Counted from the first letter of the stretch, positions 17,663-26,551 are shown. The stretch is 64,000 nt of DNA from CAYOUV01 sp963790075 (GCA_963790075.1 CAWBNG010000007.1:186001-250000), one strand, 5' to 3'. Translations and numbers: made by a program. The notes: a model not told the origin generated them from the letters alone.

Positions 17663-19192
17663 TCAAGGCGTCAAGGGGTGGGTCAGGTCGAAGACGACGA
17701 AACCCTCACCCTGAAGGTAAATTGGATAATGCCCGTACAAGTAATCTTTCAACTCGGGTTGGTACTGGAACTCATTGAAATCCGTCACCAAGAAGTAGGC
17801 TTTCTTCCTGGTTAAATTCTGAAAACGAGACGCAAAATCGCTTTTGCCCACCCGGTCGCGATATTGCAAATCGCCGTAATCTGGCCAGATGGTCGCTTTC
17901 TGGAAGCCCCAATATACCAGCGGATAACCGTAGTCTTGGGTCAGCGCGATGACCGATGCGCTGTGATCGAGCGCCTGGCCGATCGAAACCCAGTAAGCCT
18001 CCTGCGGGCGGTAATCGACGGACTTCATCTGGACGCGTACGTCCCAGACAGTCATTACCACCACGAACAGCAGCAGGAGATGGGCAGCTGCCCGTCTCCA
18101 ACCGGACCCAGAAACTGCTTCGGCTAAACCCCGCAGTATTTCCTGTCCGATGCCGGCCAGCGACAGAGCCGCAATCGGGATTAACGGCAGGCTGTAGTAA
18201 TCGTGGCTGGAGATATGAAAATCAAAAACCATGCCAAAGATAAAATATGCGGCCCACAGCGTCAGCAACAGGTTCTGCGAGCGACGCGACCGTAAAAACA
18301 TCAAACCCAGCAGCGCCAGAGCCAAGCCGACGTGGCCCAGCAGCAAGGCAATCTTGCCTTCCCAACGGAAGTAGAAGAAGGGATCGATCCACATCTCGGG
18401 GAAAAACCGCCCACTGAACTGGCTGCCGAGGGAATCCGCAAAGTACAGTCCGTAAAGCAAATAACCGGCAGCCGGCAAGATGGACAGCAGCGTCATGGCC
18501 CACACCTGGAGCCTGGTCAGGGCTTGTTTGAGCGAATAACGGTCCAACACCGCCCAAAGCAGAGCAGCCGCTACAAAGAAGGCGGCTGTGAATTTGACAA
18601 AGACTGCCACCCCGCCGCCGAGACCTGCCAAAACCGCCCAGCCCCAGCCCCCATTGCGGTTCCAGCGTACGGCAGACCACAAACACAGCAGGATCAGCAT
18701 CACCATCAGCGGATCGGGCTGGAAGCTGCGGCTGGCAATCACCGCATACGGCAGGAACAAATAGATCGCCAGGGCTACCAGCGCGCCGTCGAGAGAAAGC
18801 AGGTCGCGTGCCAATAAAAACAGGAATACCCCGCCCAGCAGCCAGAAGAGCGACGAGTAGATGCGCGCTATCCACAGGTGTTCGCCGGTCTGGCGATAGG
18901 TAGCCGCCACCACGGATTCCAGGATGGGCGGCTCGATCGTCGCTTCGGTCTCGTACTGGCGGATGGTGATATCGCGTTTCCAGTCGGGGATGCCTGGCGC
19001 GGTCTGGTAATACATGGCGCGTGCCTTGAGGGCTGCAAACAATTGGCGGGTGGGATGAAAATCAAGCGGCAGGTCGGTTAAATCGAACAGGCGGATAGCC
19101 AGACCGAATCCCAAAAGGAGCGTGAGCACAAATGCCAGCGCCCAACGGTTCGGTGCGATGAAAGAGCGGTTCGGAGATTGAGATACTTGCAT
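17663..19192 (-). CDS. GT39-like polytopic glycosyltransferase (copy B)
   Basis: A 509-residue membrane protein with the same plan as its downstream neighbour: a cytoplasmic start of about 15 residues, a first outside loop with DLTDLPLDFHPTRQLF, a dozen helices including ASRSFQPDPLMVML, and a C-terminal outside domain ending VVFDLTHP. It should be a polyprenyl-phosphate-sugar-dependent transferase. Copies A and B probably arose by tandem duplication. The ATG at 19192 has only a weak GGTAAG upstream. Confidence 0.83.
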   Translation of the reverse strand: MQVSQSPNRSFIAPNRWALAFVLTLLLGFGLAIRLFDLTDLPLDFHPTRQLFAALKARAMYYQTAPGIPDWKRDITIRQYETEATIEPPILESVVAATYRQTGEHLWIARIYSSLFWLLGGVFLFLLARDLLSLDGALVALAIYLFLPYAVIASRSFQPDPLMVMLILLCLWSAVRWNRNGGWGWAVLAGLGGGVAVFVKFTAAFFVAAALLWAVLDRYSLKQALTRLQVWAMTLLSILPAAGYLLYGLYFADSLGSQFSGRFFPEMWIDPFFYFRWEGKIALLLGHVGLALALLGLMFLRSRRSQNLLLTLWAAYFIFGMVFDFHISSHDYYSLPLIPIAALSLAGIGQEILRGLAEAVSGSGWRRAAAHLLLLFVVVMTVWDVRVQMKSVDYRPQEAYWVSIGQALDHSASVIALTQDYGYPLVYWGFQKATIWPDYGDLQYRDRVGKSDFASRFQNLTRKKAYFLVTDFNEFQYQPELKDYLYGHYPIYLQGEGFVVFDLTHPLTP

Positions 19193-19213
19193 AGAAAACT
19201 TACCGGGCGATAA

Positions 19214-20212
19214 TCAAACCTGTCGATTGTACCCCGTCCCGTCCAAATCGGAAAGCGCCTGCTGCCGGGCACGCTGCTGGCGACGGCGGTTATAGGCTGC
19301 TCGCAATCCCCCCAGGCCAAACAGGCTGAGCAAAGCCAACAGGATGCGCTTCCACTCCACCAGCGCGGTAGGCACATGCGCCGACAGGCTGCGCCAGTAG
19401 GATTTGAGCGACGGCCAGGCCTGGTCAGCATCCAGCAGGTAACGGGCGTTGAAACGATGGGCGCCAGCCCAAGCCCGCCGCCGATTGGCGGCCAGGATGG
19501 GCGCGATCTGTGGCTGGGACTCTGCCCACTCCAGGATACGGTAAGCTTCCCGGCCAAATTCGGCCGCACGCGCCACATTCTTGGCAGCAGCGTGGTAGCG
19601 CCCGGCGGCCAGCCGCCAGGGTATGTAAGCCATTGGAGCCAGGGCTGCAAAGCGCAGCCACAACTGATGGTCCAATAAAAAATTATAGGACGGGTCAATG
19701 TACCCGGTCTGTTCCAGAACATCGCGGCGCATAAAGACCGCCGGCTGCCCCAGGATGTCGAAGGCCAGCAAATCCGCCAGGGACCACTGGGCATAGTGCG
19801 CCAGGTAGATCGGCTCACTTTTCTCGTCGACCGAAAGCGTGTCGCCGTACACCAATCCCACCTCAGGGTGTTCTCGGAATGCTTGTACAGCCAGTTGGAT
19901 CGCGCCGGGCAGGTAAAAATCGTCCGAGTTGAGCCAGGCGACGATCTCGCCTCGCGCGCGCCGCAGCCCCTTGTTGATGGCTTCAGCCTGGCCCCGGTCT
20001 GGTTCGGAAATCCACCAGGACAGTTTGTCGGCGTATTTGCGGATAATTTCGAGACTGCCGTCGCTGGAGGCGCCGTCCACGACCAGGTATTCCAGGCGCG
20101 GGTAGTCCTGTCCGAGCACGGAGTTCAGCGTCTGCTCGAGATAGGCAGCCTGGTTGTAGGACGGGGTCACAATCGAGACCAGAGGGGTTGGAGATAACGG
20201 AGATAAGTTCAA
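19214..20212 (-). CDS. Family 2 glycosyltransferase
   Basis: A 332-residue protein whose first 220 residues are a GT-A domain with VSIVTPSYNQAAYLEQ, VVDGASSDGS and LNSDDFYLPGAI. The last 100 residues are basic and helix-rich, with one hydrophobic patch (LLALLSLFGLGG) that may touch the membrane. The only start at the 5' end is a TTG at 20212 without a strong ribosome site; the frame begins just ahead of the conserved VSIVTP motif, so little can be missing. Paralogue of the GT2 at 15346. Donor and acceptor unknown. Confidence 0.87.
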   Translation of the reverse strand: MNLSPLSPTPLVSIVTPSYNQAAYLEQTLNSVLGQDYPRLEYLVVDGASSDGSLEIIRKYADKLSWWISEPDRGQAEAINKGLRRARGEIVAWLNSDDFYLPGAIQLAVQAFREHPEVGLVYGDTLSVDEKSEPIYLAHYAQWSLADLLAFDILGQPAVFMRRDVLEQTGYIDPSYNFLLDHQLWLRFAALAPMAYIPWRLAAGRYHAAAKNVARAAEFGREAYRILEWAESQPQIAPILAANRRRAWAGAHRFNARYLLDADQAWPSLKSYWRSLSAHVPTALVEWKRILLALLSLFGLGGLRAAYNRRRQQRARQQALSDLDGTGYNRQV

Positions 20213-20228
20213 GGCTTAGGATGAAACG

Positions 20229-21035
20229 CTAAAAAAGTGAGTCGAAGTCAATTTTGGGAAAGATAGTCAGTTTACCGCCGACGGTGGCGTCCAGCACCTG
20301 GCGTCCGGCTTTTTCGTAGGCCTTGCGAGCCTTGGCATATCCAATCTCGGACGTCTCCAGGTCGGGCAACTGCCAGCGAAAGCCCTTGCCAAAGTAACGC
20401 GCATCGAAGTGATTAGGATCGTCACCGTTTGAGACGACGGTCTGGTTGGCCTCGCCTTTGCTGGCGAAGTTGTGGTCGACGCCAATCAGGATGACCTGCT
20501 CGAAGCCCATGTAGTAGGCCAGCTGCAGGGCCACGTTGGTGACTGTGGCCCCTTCCCAGATGCGGCGGGTCAGGTCGTAAGCAAACCGCGGGCCGGTGTA
20601 GGTCGTGTAGAGAAAGACCATATCTTCGGGGAAGCGCTGGAAGTGACGGTTGGCGTGCCAGGCGATGAACCTGGGAATCGGCAGGGCGGCGATTTCTTCA
20701 ATGCACTGTTCGATCACCAAATCATTAATGGAGACAAAGTAGGTCGTGGAAAAGCCCAGTTCCGGGAAGAGCAGGTAGATGCGGTTCATCCCGAAGGTGA
20801 ATTCATCTTTAAGCTTGCTCAGGTCGGTTTGTTTCAGGCTGGGACCATTGCCGATGATGAAACAACGCTCGCCTGGGTGGAGGTTGTGATATTCAGCCAT
20901 ACGGGCACGGCTCTCGCGCCGCCAGGGATGCAGGTAGGCGTCCGGGACCTGCGGCAGGCGGCGGAGAGCGTCGTAGCTGGTTTTGACCACGCTGAGAACA
21001 GGCATTGGCGTTATGCGCTGTAAGGTCTGTTTCAT
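20229..21035 (-). CDS. DUF115-like (MptE-like) protein of a glycan locus
   Basis: A 268-residue soluble protein. The segment CFIIGNGPSLKQTDLSKL near residue 60 and the later VILIGVDHNFA are the two signature blocks of the DUF115/6-hydroxymethylpterin-diphosphokinase-like family that often sits in LPS and flagellin-glycosylation loci. There it has been linked to modification of surface sugars or glycan transfer. A pterin role is unlikely in this context. The ATG overlaps the SDR stop by 4 nt, so the gene is translationally coupled to the nucleotide-sugar genes upstream. Exact reaction unknown. Confidence 0.75.
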   Translation of the reverse strand: MKQTLQRITPMPVLSVVKTSYDALRRLPQVPDAYLHPWRRESRARMAEYHNLHPGERCFIIGNGPSLKQTDLSKLKDEFTFGMNRIYLLFPELGFSTTYFVSINDLVIEQCIEEIAALPIPRFIAWHANRHFQRFPEDMVFLYTTYTGPRFAYDLTRRIWEGATVTNVALQLAYYMGFEQVILIGVDHNFASKGEANQTVVSNGDDPNHFDARYFGKGFRWQLPDLETSEIGYAKARKAYEKAGRQVLDATVGGKLTIFPKIDFDSLF

Positions 21036-21799
21036 TCCGTACTCAAGCGCGCCGTTGCGCCGCCGTCCACCACCATGGCCTGACCGGTCATGAACGATGA
21101 CTGTTCCTCGTCTGCCAGGAAATAAATGGCATGGGCAATCTCCTCGGGCTTGCCGACCTTACCGCTGACGGTCTTACGCGCCAGATTGTCCAGCCGCTGC
21201 TGCAGGTCTCCATGACCAACGTGCCCACGACCGAGACCGGCGCGCAGCATGGGCGTGTCGACCGCTCCGGGAAGAATAGCGTTGACGCGTATATTGTCGG
21301 GTGCGAACTCAATCGCCATGGCGCGCGTTAGGGCCAGCAGCCCGCCCTTGCTGGCGGCATATGCGGCGATGTTGGCCGAGGTCTGGATGGCATGCACTGA
21401 AGAGACGTTAACAACTGCCCCACCGCCTTTGGCTTTGAGCAGCGGGTAGGCCAGTTTGACGCCCAGGAAGACCGAGCGCAGGTTGGAAGCCATGACCGCA
21501 TCCCACTCGTCGACGCTGGTTTCGAGCAGCGGTTTGGCGATCTGCATGGCCGCATTGTTGACCAGCGCGTCCAGGCTGCCGGTAAATTCGTGCGCCTTGT
21601 TGAAGATCGCCTCTAGTTGTTCGGGACGCGAGATATCAGATTGGATGAACAACCCGTTCGCAGGAAATCCTGCGCCGAACTCAGCCCGATCCACGCCGAG
21701 GACTTGCCAGTCCTTGGCAGTGAACAATGCCACCGTTGCACGGCCGATGCCGCCGGCCGCGCCAGTGATCAGGACAGTTTTGTGTTTGGTGTCAGTCAT
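21032..21799 (-). CDS. Short-chain dehydrogenase/reductase
   Basis: A 255-residue classical SDR. The NAD(P)-binding motif TGAAGGIG is near residue 12, NNAA near 87, the catalytic Ser in VNVSSVHA, and YAASKGG supplies the Tyr-x-x-x-Lys pair near 155. The tail has MTGQAMVVDGGA. An aspartate after the second strand (GVDRAEFG) favours NAD(H). It overlaps the hydroxyacid dehydrogenase by 4 nt on one side and the DUF115-like gene on the other. Together with the cytidylyltransferase two genes upstream, this suggests a role in making an unusual activated sugar. Substrate unknown. Confidence 0.9.
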   Translation of the reverse strand: MTDTKHKTVLITGAAGGIGRATVALFTAKDWQVLGVDRAEFGAGFPANGLFIQSDISRPEQLEAIFNKAHEFTGSLDALVNNAAMQIAKPLLETSVDEWDAVMASNLRSVFLGVKLAYPLLKAKGGGAVVNVSSVHAIQTSANIAAYAASKGGLLALTRAMAIEFAPDNIRVNAILPGAVDTPMLRAGLGRGHVGHGDLQQRLDNLARKTVSGKVGKPEEIAHAIYFLADEEQSSFMTGQAMVVDGGATARLSTE

Positions 21800-22755
21800 A
21801 TTAGATTTAAACCTTCAGCCGGAATCCCCAATCCGTCCAATAAATTCTTGATCGTGTTTAAGTGCACCCGTTCCCAGGCGGCCGGGCTGGAGTTGGCGTT
21901 GTGCGGGGCCAACATGACGTTGTCCATTTTTAGCAGCGGGCTGTCAGCGGGCAGCGGCTCGACCTCGAAGACGTCCAGGGCAGCCCCGCCGATGCGTCCA
22001 GCCTGCAGGGCCTTGACCAGTGCTTGTTCCTCGACGATTGGTCCACGGGCAGTATTGATCAAGATACCGGTTGGCTTCATCAAGGCCAGGCTAGCGGCAT
22101 TCATCAGATGATGGCTGGTGGGGTTCAGGTCGCAGTTCAGGGAGACGAAGTCGGAGCGCGAAAGCAGGTCTTGCAGCGAAGTCATCTCGATGCCAGTTTC
22201 GACAATGAAGACGTGGTCGATCTCGACAATATCGTTTCCGAGCACCTGCATGCCAAAGGCGCGCGCCCGGCGAGTCACGGCTTTCCCGATCGCCCCCACG
22301 CCGATCACACCCAGCGTACATTCGCTGAGAGACTTGCCGGGAAGTTTCTCCCAATTGCCAGCCTTCATCGCCCGGTCCATCCAGGGCTGGCGGCGAACAA
22401 AGGCCAGCAGATATCCCAGGACCGTGTCCGCAACCGGGATGGTGAAAGCGTTGGGGGTGCGGCCAAGTTTGATGCCAAAACGGGAGCAAGCCTCGGCGTC
22501 GATCGAATCGACGCCCGTTCCCCATTTGGAGATGACCTTCAAGCGCGGAGCACAGGCTTCGATCACACGCGCAGTGTAGCGATCGTCCCCGCAGACGGCG
22601 CCATCGAACTGGCCGGCGTATTTAAGCAAATCGGCTTCTTCCATCCGTTCGCGAACGTTGGGGACGATCAGTTCGAGGTCGTATTTCTCGAAGAGCGGGC
22701 GAAAACGTTCGACGAAGGGAAGCATGTACGGTGCAGTTAATAAAACAGTAGACAT
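21796..22755 (-). CDS. D-2-hydroxyacid dehydrogenase (phosphoglycerate dehydrogenase-like)
   Basis: A 319-residue NAD-dependent dehydrogenase. The Rossmann motif GVIGVGAIGKAV is near residue 150, NTARGPIVEEQALVKAL gives the catalytic Arg region, and APHNANSSP carries the active-site His near residue 280. It lacks the C-terminal ACT and ASB domains of SerA, so amino-acid-regulated serine synthesis is unlikely. In this context it may oxidise a sugar acid used for the glycan. It overlaps the SDR by 4 nt and lies 1 nt after the cytidylyltransferase gene, so the three form a coupled block. Confidence 0.85.
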   Translation of the reverse strand: MSTVLLTAPYMLPFVERFRPLFEKYDLELIVPNVRERMEEADLLKYAGQFDGAVCGDDRYTARVIEACAPRLKVISKWGTGVDSIDAEACSRFGIKLGRTPNAFTIPVADTVLGYLLAFVRRQPWMDRAMKAGNWEKLPGKSLSECTLGVIGVGAIGKAVTRRARAFGMQVLGNDIVEIDHVFIVETGIEMTSLQDLLSRSDFVSLNCDLNPTSHHLMNAASLALMKPTGILINTARGPIVEEQALVKALQAGRIGGAALDVFEVEPLPADSPLLKMDNVMLAPHNANSSPAAWERVHLNTIKNLLDGLGIPAEGLNLI

Positions 22756-22756
22756 A

Positions 22757-23419
22757 TTATGACCCTCGTCTCATAAAAAAATCGCAAATGGCAAAGTCAA
22801 GCTCTTCGTCGATATCCCAGGCTTCGGCCGGATCGATCTCAAACAGGAGCGGGGCCTCGCCAATGCGATGATGGCGCTTGAGCAAATTCTCGCGGGTGAA
22901 AATATAAAGACATGAATTCTCTTCGTACACAGGCGGTAAATCCTGGGTCTGGACCAGTTCCAGCGGATTGTGGTTGATAGCCCGTCCGTGCTGGTCGTAG
23001 AGACGGGTCTGCCAACGCGTGACTGAGAAGAGTGAGTCGCGGGCTGGGTAATTTGCTTGAAAGGTTTTAATCGCGCGCGAGACCGTTTCAGGTTTGAGCA
23101 GCGGATTGGTGCTGTGCGTCTGCAGATAAAAATCGGCTTCGACTTGCGTCGTGTCGTTGAGCAGAATCTCGTTCATCGGGACGTCGTCGGCCCGCAGGTT
23201 AGCTGGCCGTTCGACAACTTTCACTTGTGGGAAGTGCTTGCGCAAGCCGTCTATAACCGGCTCGGAATCAGTGTCGACCAGCACCTGGTCGATCTCCGGC
23301 ACAGCCAGCAAAGTCTCGATGATGTGGTGGAAGAGCGGCTTGCCGGCCAGCGGACGGTAATTCTTACCGGGCACACGCTGACTGTGATGACGCATGGGGA
23401 CGAGGGCAACGATTCTCAT
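22757..23419 (-). CDS. Acylneuraminate cytidylyltransferase-family protein
   Basis: A 220-residue nucleotidyltransferase of the NeuA/KdsB fold. The start IVALVPMRHHSQRVPGKNYRPLAGKPL is the CTP-binding loop, in which the usual ARGGSKGIP becomes MRHHSQRVP. Later come QVLVDTDSEPV, LQTHSTNPLL and FEIDPAEAWDID near the end, the latter matching the metal and product region. It would activate an acidic sugar as its CMP derivative. The altered loop means the nucleotide or sugar may differ from sialic acid. ATG at 23419; overlaps the GT2 upstream by 4 nt. Confidence 0.8.
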   Translation of the reverse strand: MRIVALVPMRHHSQRVPGKNYRPLAGKPLFHHIIETLLAVPEIDQVLVDTDSEPVIDGLRKHFPQVKVVERPANLRADDVPMNEILLNDTTQVEADFYLQTHSTNPLLKPETVSRAIKTFQANYPARDSLFSVTRWQTRLYDQHGRAINHNPLELVQTQDLPPVYEENSCLYIFTRENLLKRHHRIGEAPLLFEIDPAEAWDIDEELDFAICDFFMRRGS

Positions 23420-24357
23420 GGTTTCTGATTATACTGAATCGGTTCCACATCCCGCTTCGTGGATTTGAGTTTTCGCCACCCGAGTGGATAATAGAAAGTC
23501 TGACGCAGCTCGGGGGTCAGCAAACCGGAGTAGCGATAACCCTGATAGGTACCCCAAAACTGCATCCAGCGGAACCACAAGATGCTGACTAAACTGCGCC
23601 ACAGAACACGCTCGCGGGCGGCGTGCAGCAGATCGAAACCAATATTGGACGAAACCATACGCACCAGATCATACAGGCTGAAATGCGCCTCAGGATAAAT
23701 GCTTTTGAAGGCCATCCCTTCGCGTTTGTAGCGATTGAAGACCCCGCGGGGGGCCTCGCTGTGCAGGTGAATAATCTCGGCCTCCGCCACGTAAGCGATG
23801 CCGTGGCCTTGGGCTGCAGCCCACTTGGCCCAGGCCAGATCCTCCAAACCGGTCAGGGTTTCGTCGTAAGGATGCGCATCCCACAACGAGCGGCGGATGC
23901 CGGCGTTGGCATTGTTACAGAAGGGATACCCCTGCTGTGGGCGGGATTGATCGGGGAACCACTGCTTAAAAATTTGGTGCTCGGAAAACTTGCTCTTCTT
24001 CGCACCGCGCTGTTTGCCGTAACTCAAGGCGACTTGCGGATCTGCAAACGGTTCCAGTAGACACTCCAGCCAGTCCGGGTAGACCGGATAAACGTGGGCG
24101 CTGGCGATCACGACCAGCTCACGACTGGCTGCCCGGAGCCCCAGGTTTAGCGAACGCCCAAAGGTAAACTCCTCCGGCCGGATGTGCAATACCTGCGCCC
24201 CAAACAACTCGGCCATCGCGACCGTCTCGTCCGTCGAGCCCGAGTCGACCAGGATCAACTCAACGTCGCGGACGGTTTGCTGTTTGACACCTTCCAGCAA
24301 GCGGCCGATGTGGCTGGCTTCGTTATAGGCGCGGATGATCAGAGAACAGTTCATCAT
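23416..24357 (-). CDS. Family 2 glycosyltransferase (rhamnosyl/mycofactocin-type layout)
   Basis: A GT-A enzyme of 313 residues beginning MMNCSLIIRAYNEASHIGRL, with VDSGSTDETV and a helix-rich C-terminal third containing a basic region. The acceptor-side segment reads LTGLEDLAWAKWA. I place the start at the ATG at 24357, after the sulfotransferase stop; the longer frame begins at a TTG at 24396 inside the upstream gene. Its end overlaps the cytidylyltransferase start by 4 nt. Sugar unknown; the coupling to a CMP-sugar enzyme makes transfer of that sugar a fair guess. Confidence 0.87.
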   Translation of the reverse strand: MMNCSLIIRAYNEASHIGRLLEGVKQQTVRDVELILVDSGSTDETVAMAELFGAQVLHIRPEEFTFGRSLNLGLRAASRELVVIASAHVYPVYPDWLECLLEPFADPQVALSYGKQRGAKKSKFSEHQIFKQWFPDQSRPQQGYPFCNNANAGIRRSLWDAHPYDETLTGLEDLAWAKWAAAQGHGIAYVAEAEIIHLHSEAPRGVFNRYKREGMAFKSIYPEAHFSLYDLVRMVSSNIGFDLLHAARERVLWRSLVSILWFRWMQFWGTYQGYRYSGLLTPELRQTFYYPLGWRKLKSTKRDVEPIQYNQKP

Positions 24358-24389
24358 TAAATCCCAGGTACAGCTCGCTGAGTCCGCCG

Positions 24390-25265
24390 CTACCAATCGT
24401 TGGATTGCTCATACCCCAGCCGGATCAGCAAATCTCCTGCCACGTCCTTGAAAATTTTCTTGTGCTCGTTGGTGAAATACTTCCTCCATTCGCCGGTCTT
24501 ACCGGAGCGGAAGGTGGGTGACTTCTGGGGATTGATGCTGGCTTCCAGGGCCTGGGTGACCGCTTCCGGCGTCGTTTGAAGCGTATCCACCCGTCCCAGG
24601 AAGTGGTCGACGATGCGTGCCAGCATCCCGGCCCGGTCATGCACAAATTGTTCATACTGCAAGGAAAGCACATCGGGCTGATCGAGCCAGCCCAGGTAAG
24701 GCGCAAAGCGCCCGGCGATATCGGGGAATTCCATCTCCGCATCGGGTAAGCCCAGGATGCTGACTCTGAGCCGTTCTTCGAAGGAAGTCAATACTTCGTT
24801 GTAGTACTTGTAGTGATGGTGGCCAGGCAACATCTCGGAGACGTAAAAGACATGCGAGACGACCACGTCACGCGGGTCGCGGTAGATGAAGTAGGACAGG
24901 AAGCGCGGCTGACTGACGCGCTCGATGACTTCCGGGAGGGCAAACAGATGAGCGGACGAAACGTCCAGGGGGTGCAGGGCATCCAAATAGGCCAGAGTTT
25001 CCTGCAGCGTGCGCCTGCGGCCGGTCTCGCCGTCGTAGGCAGCGAAGGTCAGCGGGATATGGCGCGAAAAGGGCGCCACGTCCGAGAAACCCAGCAGGAT
25101 CTGATTCAGCAGATGCGTACCGGATTTGGGGAAGGAAATGCCCAACAAAACCGGCCAGTCGTCCCGGGGTGTTTTCAAGCCGGCAAACCGCAGGCGCTGG
25201 ACCAGCACTTCACCGCGGTAAACCGCAACGCGGGCGATGTCTTTGAGTTCAGTTTGCAGGCTCAT
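24390..25265 (-). CDS. PAPS-dependent sulfotransferase-family protein (ST2)
   Basis: A 291-residue sulfotransferase. The 5'-phosphosulfate loop SFPKSGTHLL (near residue 45) is a textbook match. The 3'-phosphate-binding segment reads FIYRDPRDVVVSHVF. The tail has FRSGKTGEWRKYF and ends LGYEQSNDW, almost the same as ST3 (31136). It would add sulfate from PAPS to the exported glycan or its lipid-linked precursor. It is the first gene of the 15-gene minus-strand run and has a perfect TATAAT about 90 nt upstream. Confidence 0.9.
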   Translation of the reverse strand: MSLQTELKDIARVAVYRGEVLVQRLRFAGLKTPRDDWPVLLGISFPKSGTHLLNQILLGFSDVAPFSRHIPLTFAAYDGETGRRRTLQETLAYLDALHPLDVSSAHLFALPEVIERVSQPRFLSYFIYRDPRDVVVSHVFYVSEMLPGHHHYKYYNEVLTSFEERLRVSILGLPDAEMEFPDIAGRFAPYLGWLDQPDVLSLQYEQFVHDRAGMLARIVDHFLGRVDTLQTTPEAVTQALEASINPQKSPTFRSGKTGEWRKYFTNEHKKIFKDVAGDLLIRLGYEQSNDW

Positions 25266-25356
25266 CTCAGGTCGCTTTCAGGGAGCAGAAAATCATGAAG
25301 GTCAAAATCCCTTTCGAAGATCTCACGACCGCCGAAGATAGACTCGACGTGGCTGA

Positions 25357-25362
25357 ATTATA
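25357..25362 (-). promoter_or_regulatory. Candidate -10 element for the left glycan operon
   Basis: Read on the minus strand this is a perfect TATAAT, 92 nt before the ST2 start codon in the 164-nt divergent gap. No good -35 is found at 16-18 nt. It is the only recognisable promoter element for the run from ST2 down to the hydrolase. Confidence 0.45.
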
Positions 25363-25429
25363 CCGGAATGTTAAAGTGATATACTCCCCAAATATAGTTG
25401 AGATTGCGTTCGGCTAAAGGGAGCCTGCC

Positions 25430-26014
25430 TTGAAGAGGACAATTTTCAACACCCCGTTTATCACACCCGCCCTTCGTCAGCTTTTCAGACTGTACCTGCA
25501 GATCGTAGGCTGGCGGGTGCAGGGACAACTACCTGAGTTTCCCAAGTTCGTGATCATCGGCGCACCGCACACATCCAACTGGGATTTCGTCATGTTCCTG
25601 GCGCTGGCATTTGTATTGAAAGGGAACCTGCGTTATATGGGGAAAAAAGAGCTATTTTACTGGCCTTACGGCGGGTTCTTTCGCTGGTGCGGCGGCGTGC
25701 CGGTCGACCGCTCCAGGCATCTGGGATTGGTGGAGCAGACGGTGCAGGCCATTCAGGGAGCCGAGCATTTCCAAATAGTGATCACCCCTGAGGGGACGCG
25801 CAGCAAGGTGGGCGAATGGAAGCGCGGTTTCTATCACATCGCCAAGCAAGCCGGCATCCCGGTCGTGACTGGCTACGTCGACCGCACCACCAAGACCTGC
25901 GGCATCGGCCCAACCTTTAATTTGACCAACGATATGGAAGCCGATATCAAAGCCATGCAGGCCTTTTTCAAGGACAAGGTGGGCATCAATCCCGGGTTGA
26001 CGAGCCAGTTGTAA
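25430..26014 (+). CDS. 1-acyl-glycerol-3-phosphate acyltransferase-like protein
   Basis: A 194-residue LPLAT-family acyltransferase. The catalytic H-x4-D motif is seen in GAPHTSNWDF near residue 44, and the acceptor-phosphate motif in TPEGTRSK near residue 123. It transfers acyl chains from acyl-CoA or acyl-ACP to a lysophospholipid or a related acceptor at the membrane. There is no clear membrane helix, as in several short bacterial members. The start is a TTG at 25430 preceded by AAAGGGAG; no ATG fits. It is divergent from ST2 and stands alone on the plus strand. Confidence 0.85.
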   Translation: MKRTIFNTPFITPALRQLFRLYLQIVGWRVQGQLPEFPKFVIIGAPHTSNWDFVMFLALAFVLKGNLRYMGKKELFYWPYGGFFRWCGGVPVDRSRHLGLVEQTVQAIQGAEHFQIVITPEGTRSKVGEWKRGFYHIAKQAGIPVVTGYVDRTTKTCGIGPTFNLTNDMEADIKAMQAFFKDKVGINPGLTSQL

Positions 26015-26039
26015 AATCACCTAATCGAAAACGCTTCGT

Positions 26040-26185
26040 TTCTCTCGTGCCCTTAGCGGTTAATTCTCGTTCAACAAAAAGTCTCATCTATTCAAAATCG
26101 CTTTCACCTCATCTGGCCTAGCGCACTTCCAGCCCAAACAATTTCACCTGGTCTGCGCGGTGTTCACAGACAGTTCCAAGGTTTC
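26040..26185 (-). pseudogene. Decayed copy of the 3' end of the capsule-type gene at 26575
   Basis: This non-coding stretch is related in the same orientation to 26552-26720, which holds the last 50 or so codons and the 3' flank of the next minus-strand gene. Shared blocks include TCAA-AAAAAGTC, TCCAAAATC versus TTCAAAATC, and the CGCGGTG/GCGTGGTG region. Translated, pieces such as ELSVNTAQTR and QVKLFGLE match EPSVRTTQTR and RLKSFGLD of the intact protein, but in different frames and with stops. It is therefore a relic of a second copy whose body is gone, or of a partial duplication. The remainder of 26015-26310 holds nothing else that I recognise. Confidence 0.6.
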
Positions 26186-26310
26186 TCCGGTGGATTTTAC
26201 AAACGAGGAAATTTATTGAATTTATTAATGGCTTGTAGTAAGCTGTTAACAGAAACTGACAGGCAATTCGAGAGTTTGCTGTTCTTCGAAAAGTGACAAG
26301 GATGTGAATT

Positions 26311-26541
26311 ATGGAACTCTCAGCAGAGGAATTCCAATTCCTACAGATCTTAGCCGATGGCCGCACTAAGACATATGTTCACATTGTGAAGGGATTCGGT
26401 CAACCCCTTACCCCTATGGCGCCAACTTTCACGAATCGGATCGCAAAGCGTTTGCTCAAACTCAAGCTCGTTAAAAGAGCAGGTCTTTTGCGGGACGGCT
26501 ATCGCATCACGAATGAGGGCCTCGCAGTCCTAAAGGTATAA
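26311..26541 (+). CDS. Small winged-helix-like protein
   Basis: A 76-residue frame with an ATG 9 nt after AAGGATG. The sequence has a helix-turn-helix look: IAKRLLKLKLVKRAGLLRDGYRITNEGLAVLK resembles the recognition helix and wing of small MarR- or PadR-like DNA-binding domains. It has no other domain and no effector region. It lies alone between two related DNA segments (26040-26185 and 26552-26720). A regulatory role is plausible but unsupported, and the family is not certain. Confidence 0.6.
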   Translation: MELSAEEFQFLQILADGRTKTYVHIVKGFGQPLTPMAPTFTNRIAKRLLKLKLVKRAGLLRDGYRITNEGLAVLKV

Positions 26542-26551
26542 ACCACACCTA

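Noticed and set aside
20229..21035. Pterin diphosphokinase function for the DUF115-like protein
   Set aside because: The fold signature fits, but the context is entirely surface glycan and no folate or methanopterin gene is near.
26015..26310. Possible tRNA or small RNA in the gap before the small wHTH gene
   Set aside because: No cloverleaf or strong hairpin was seen; the segment is explained in large part by the decayed gene end.
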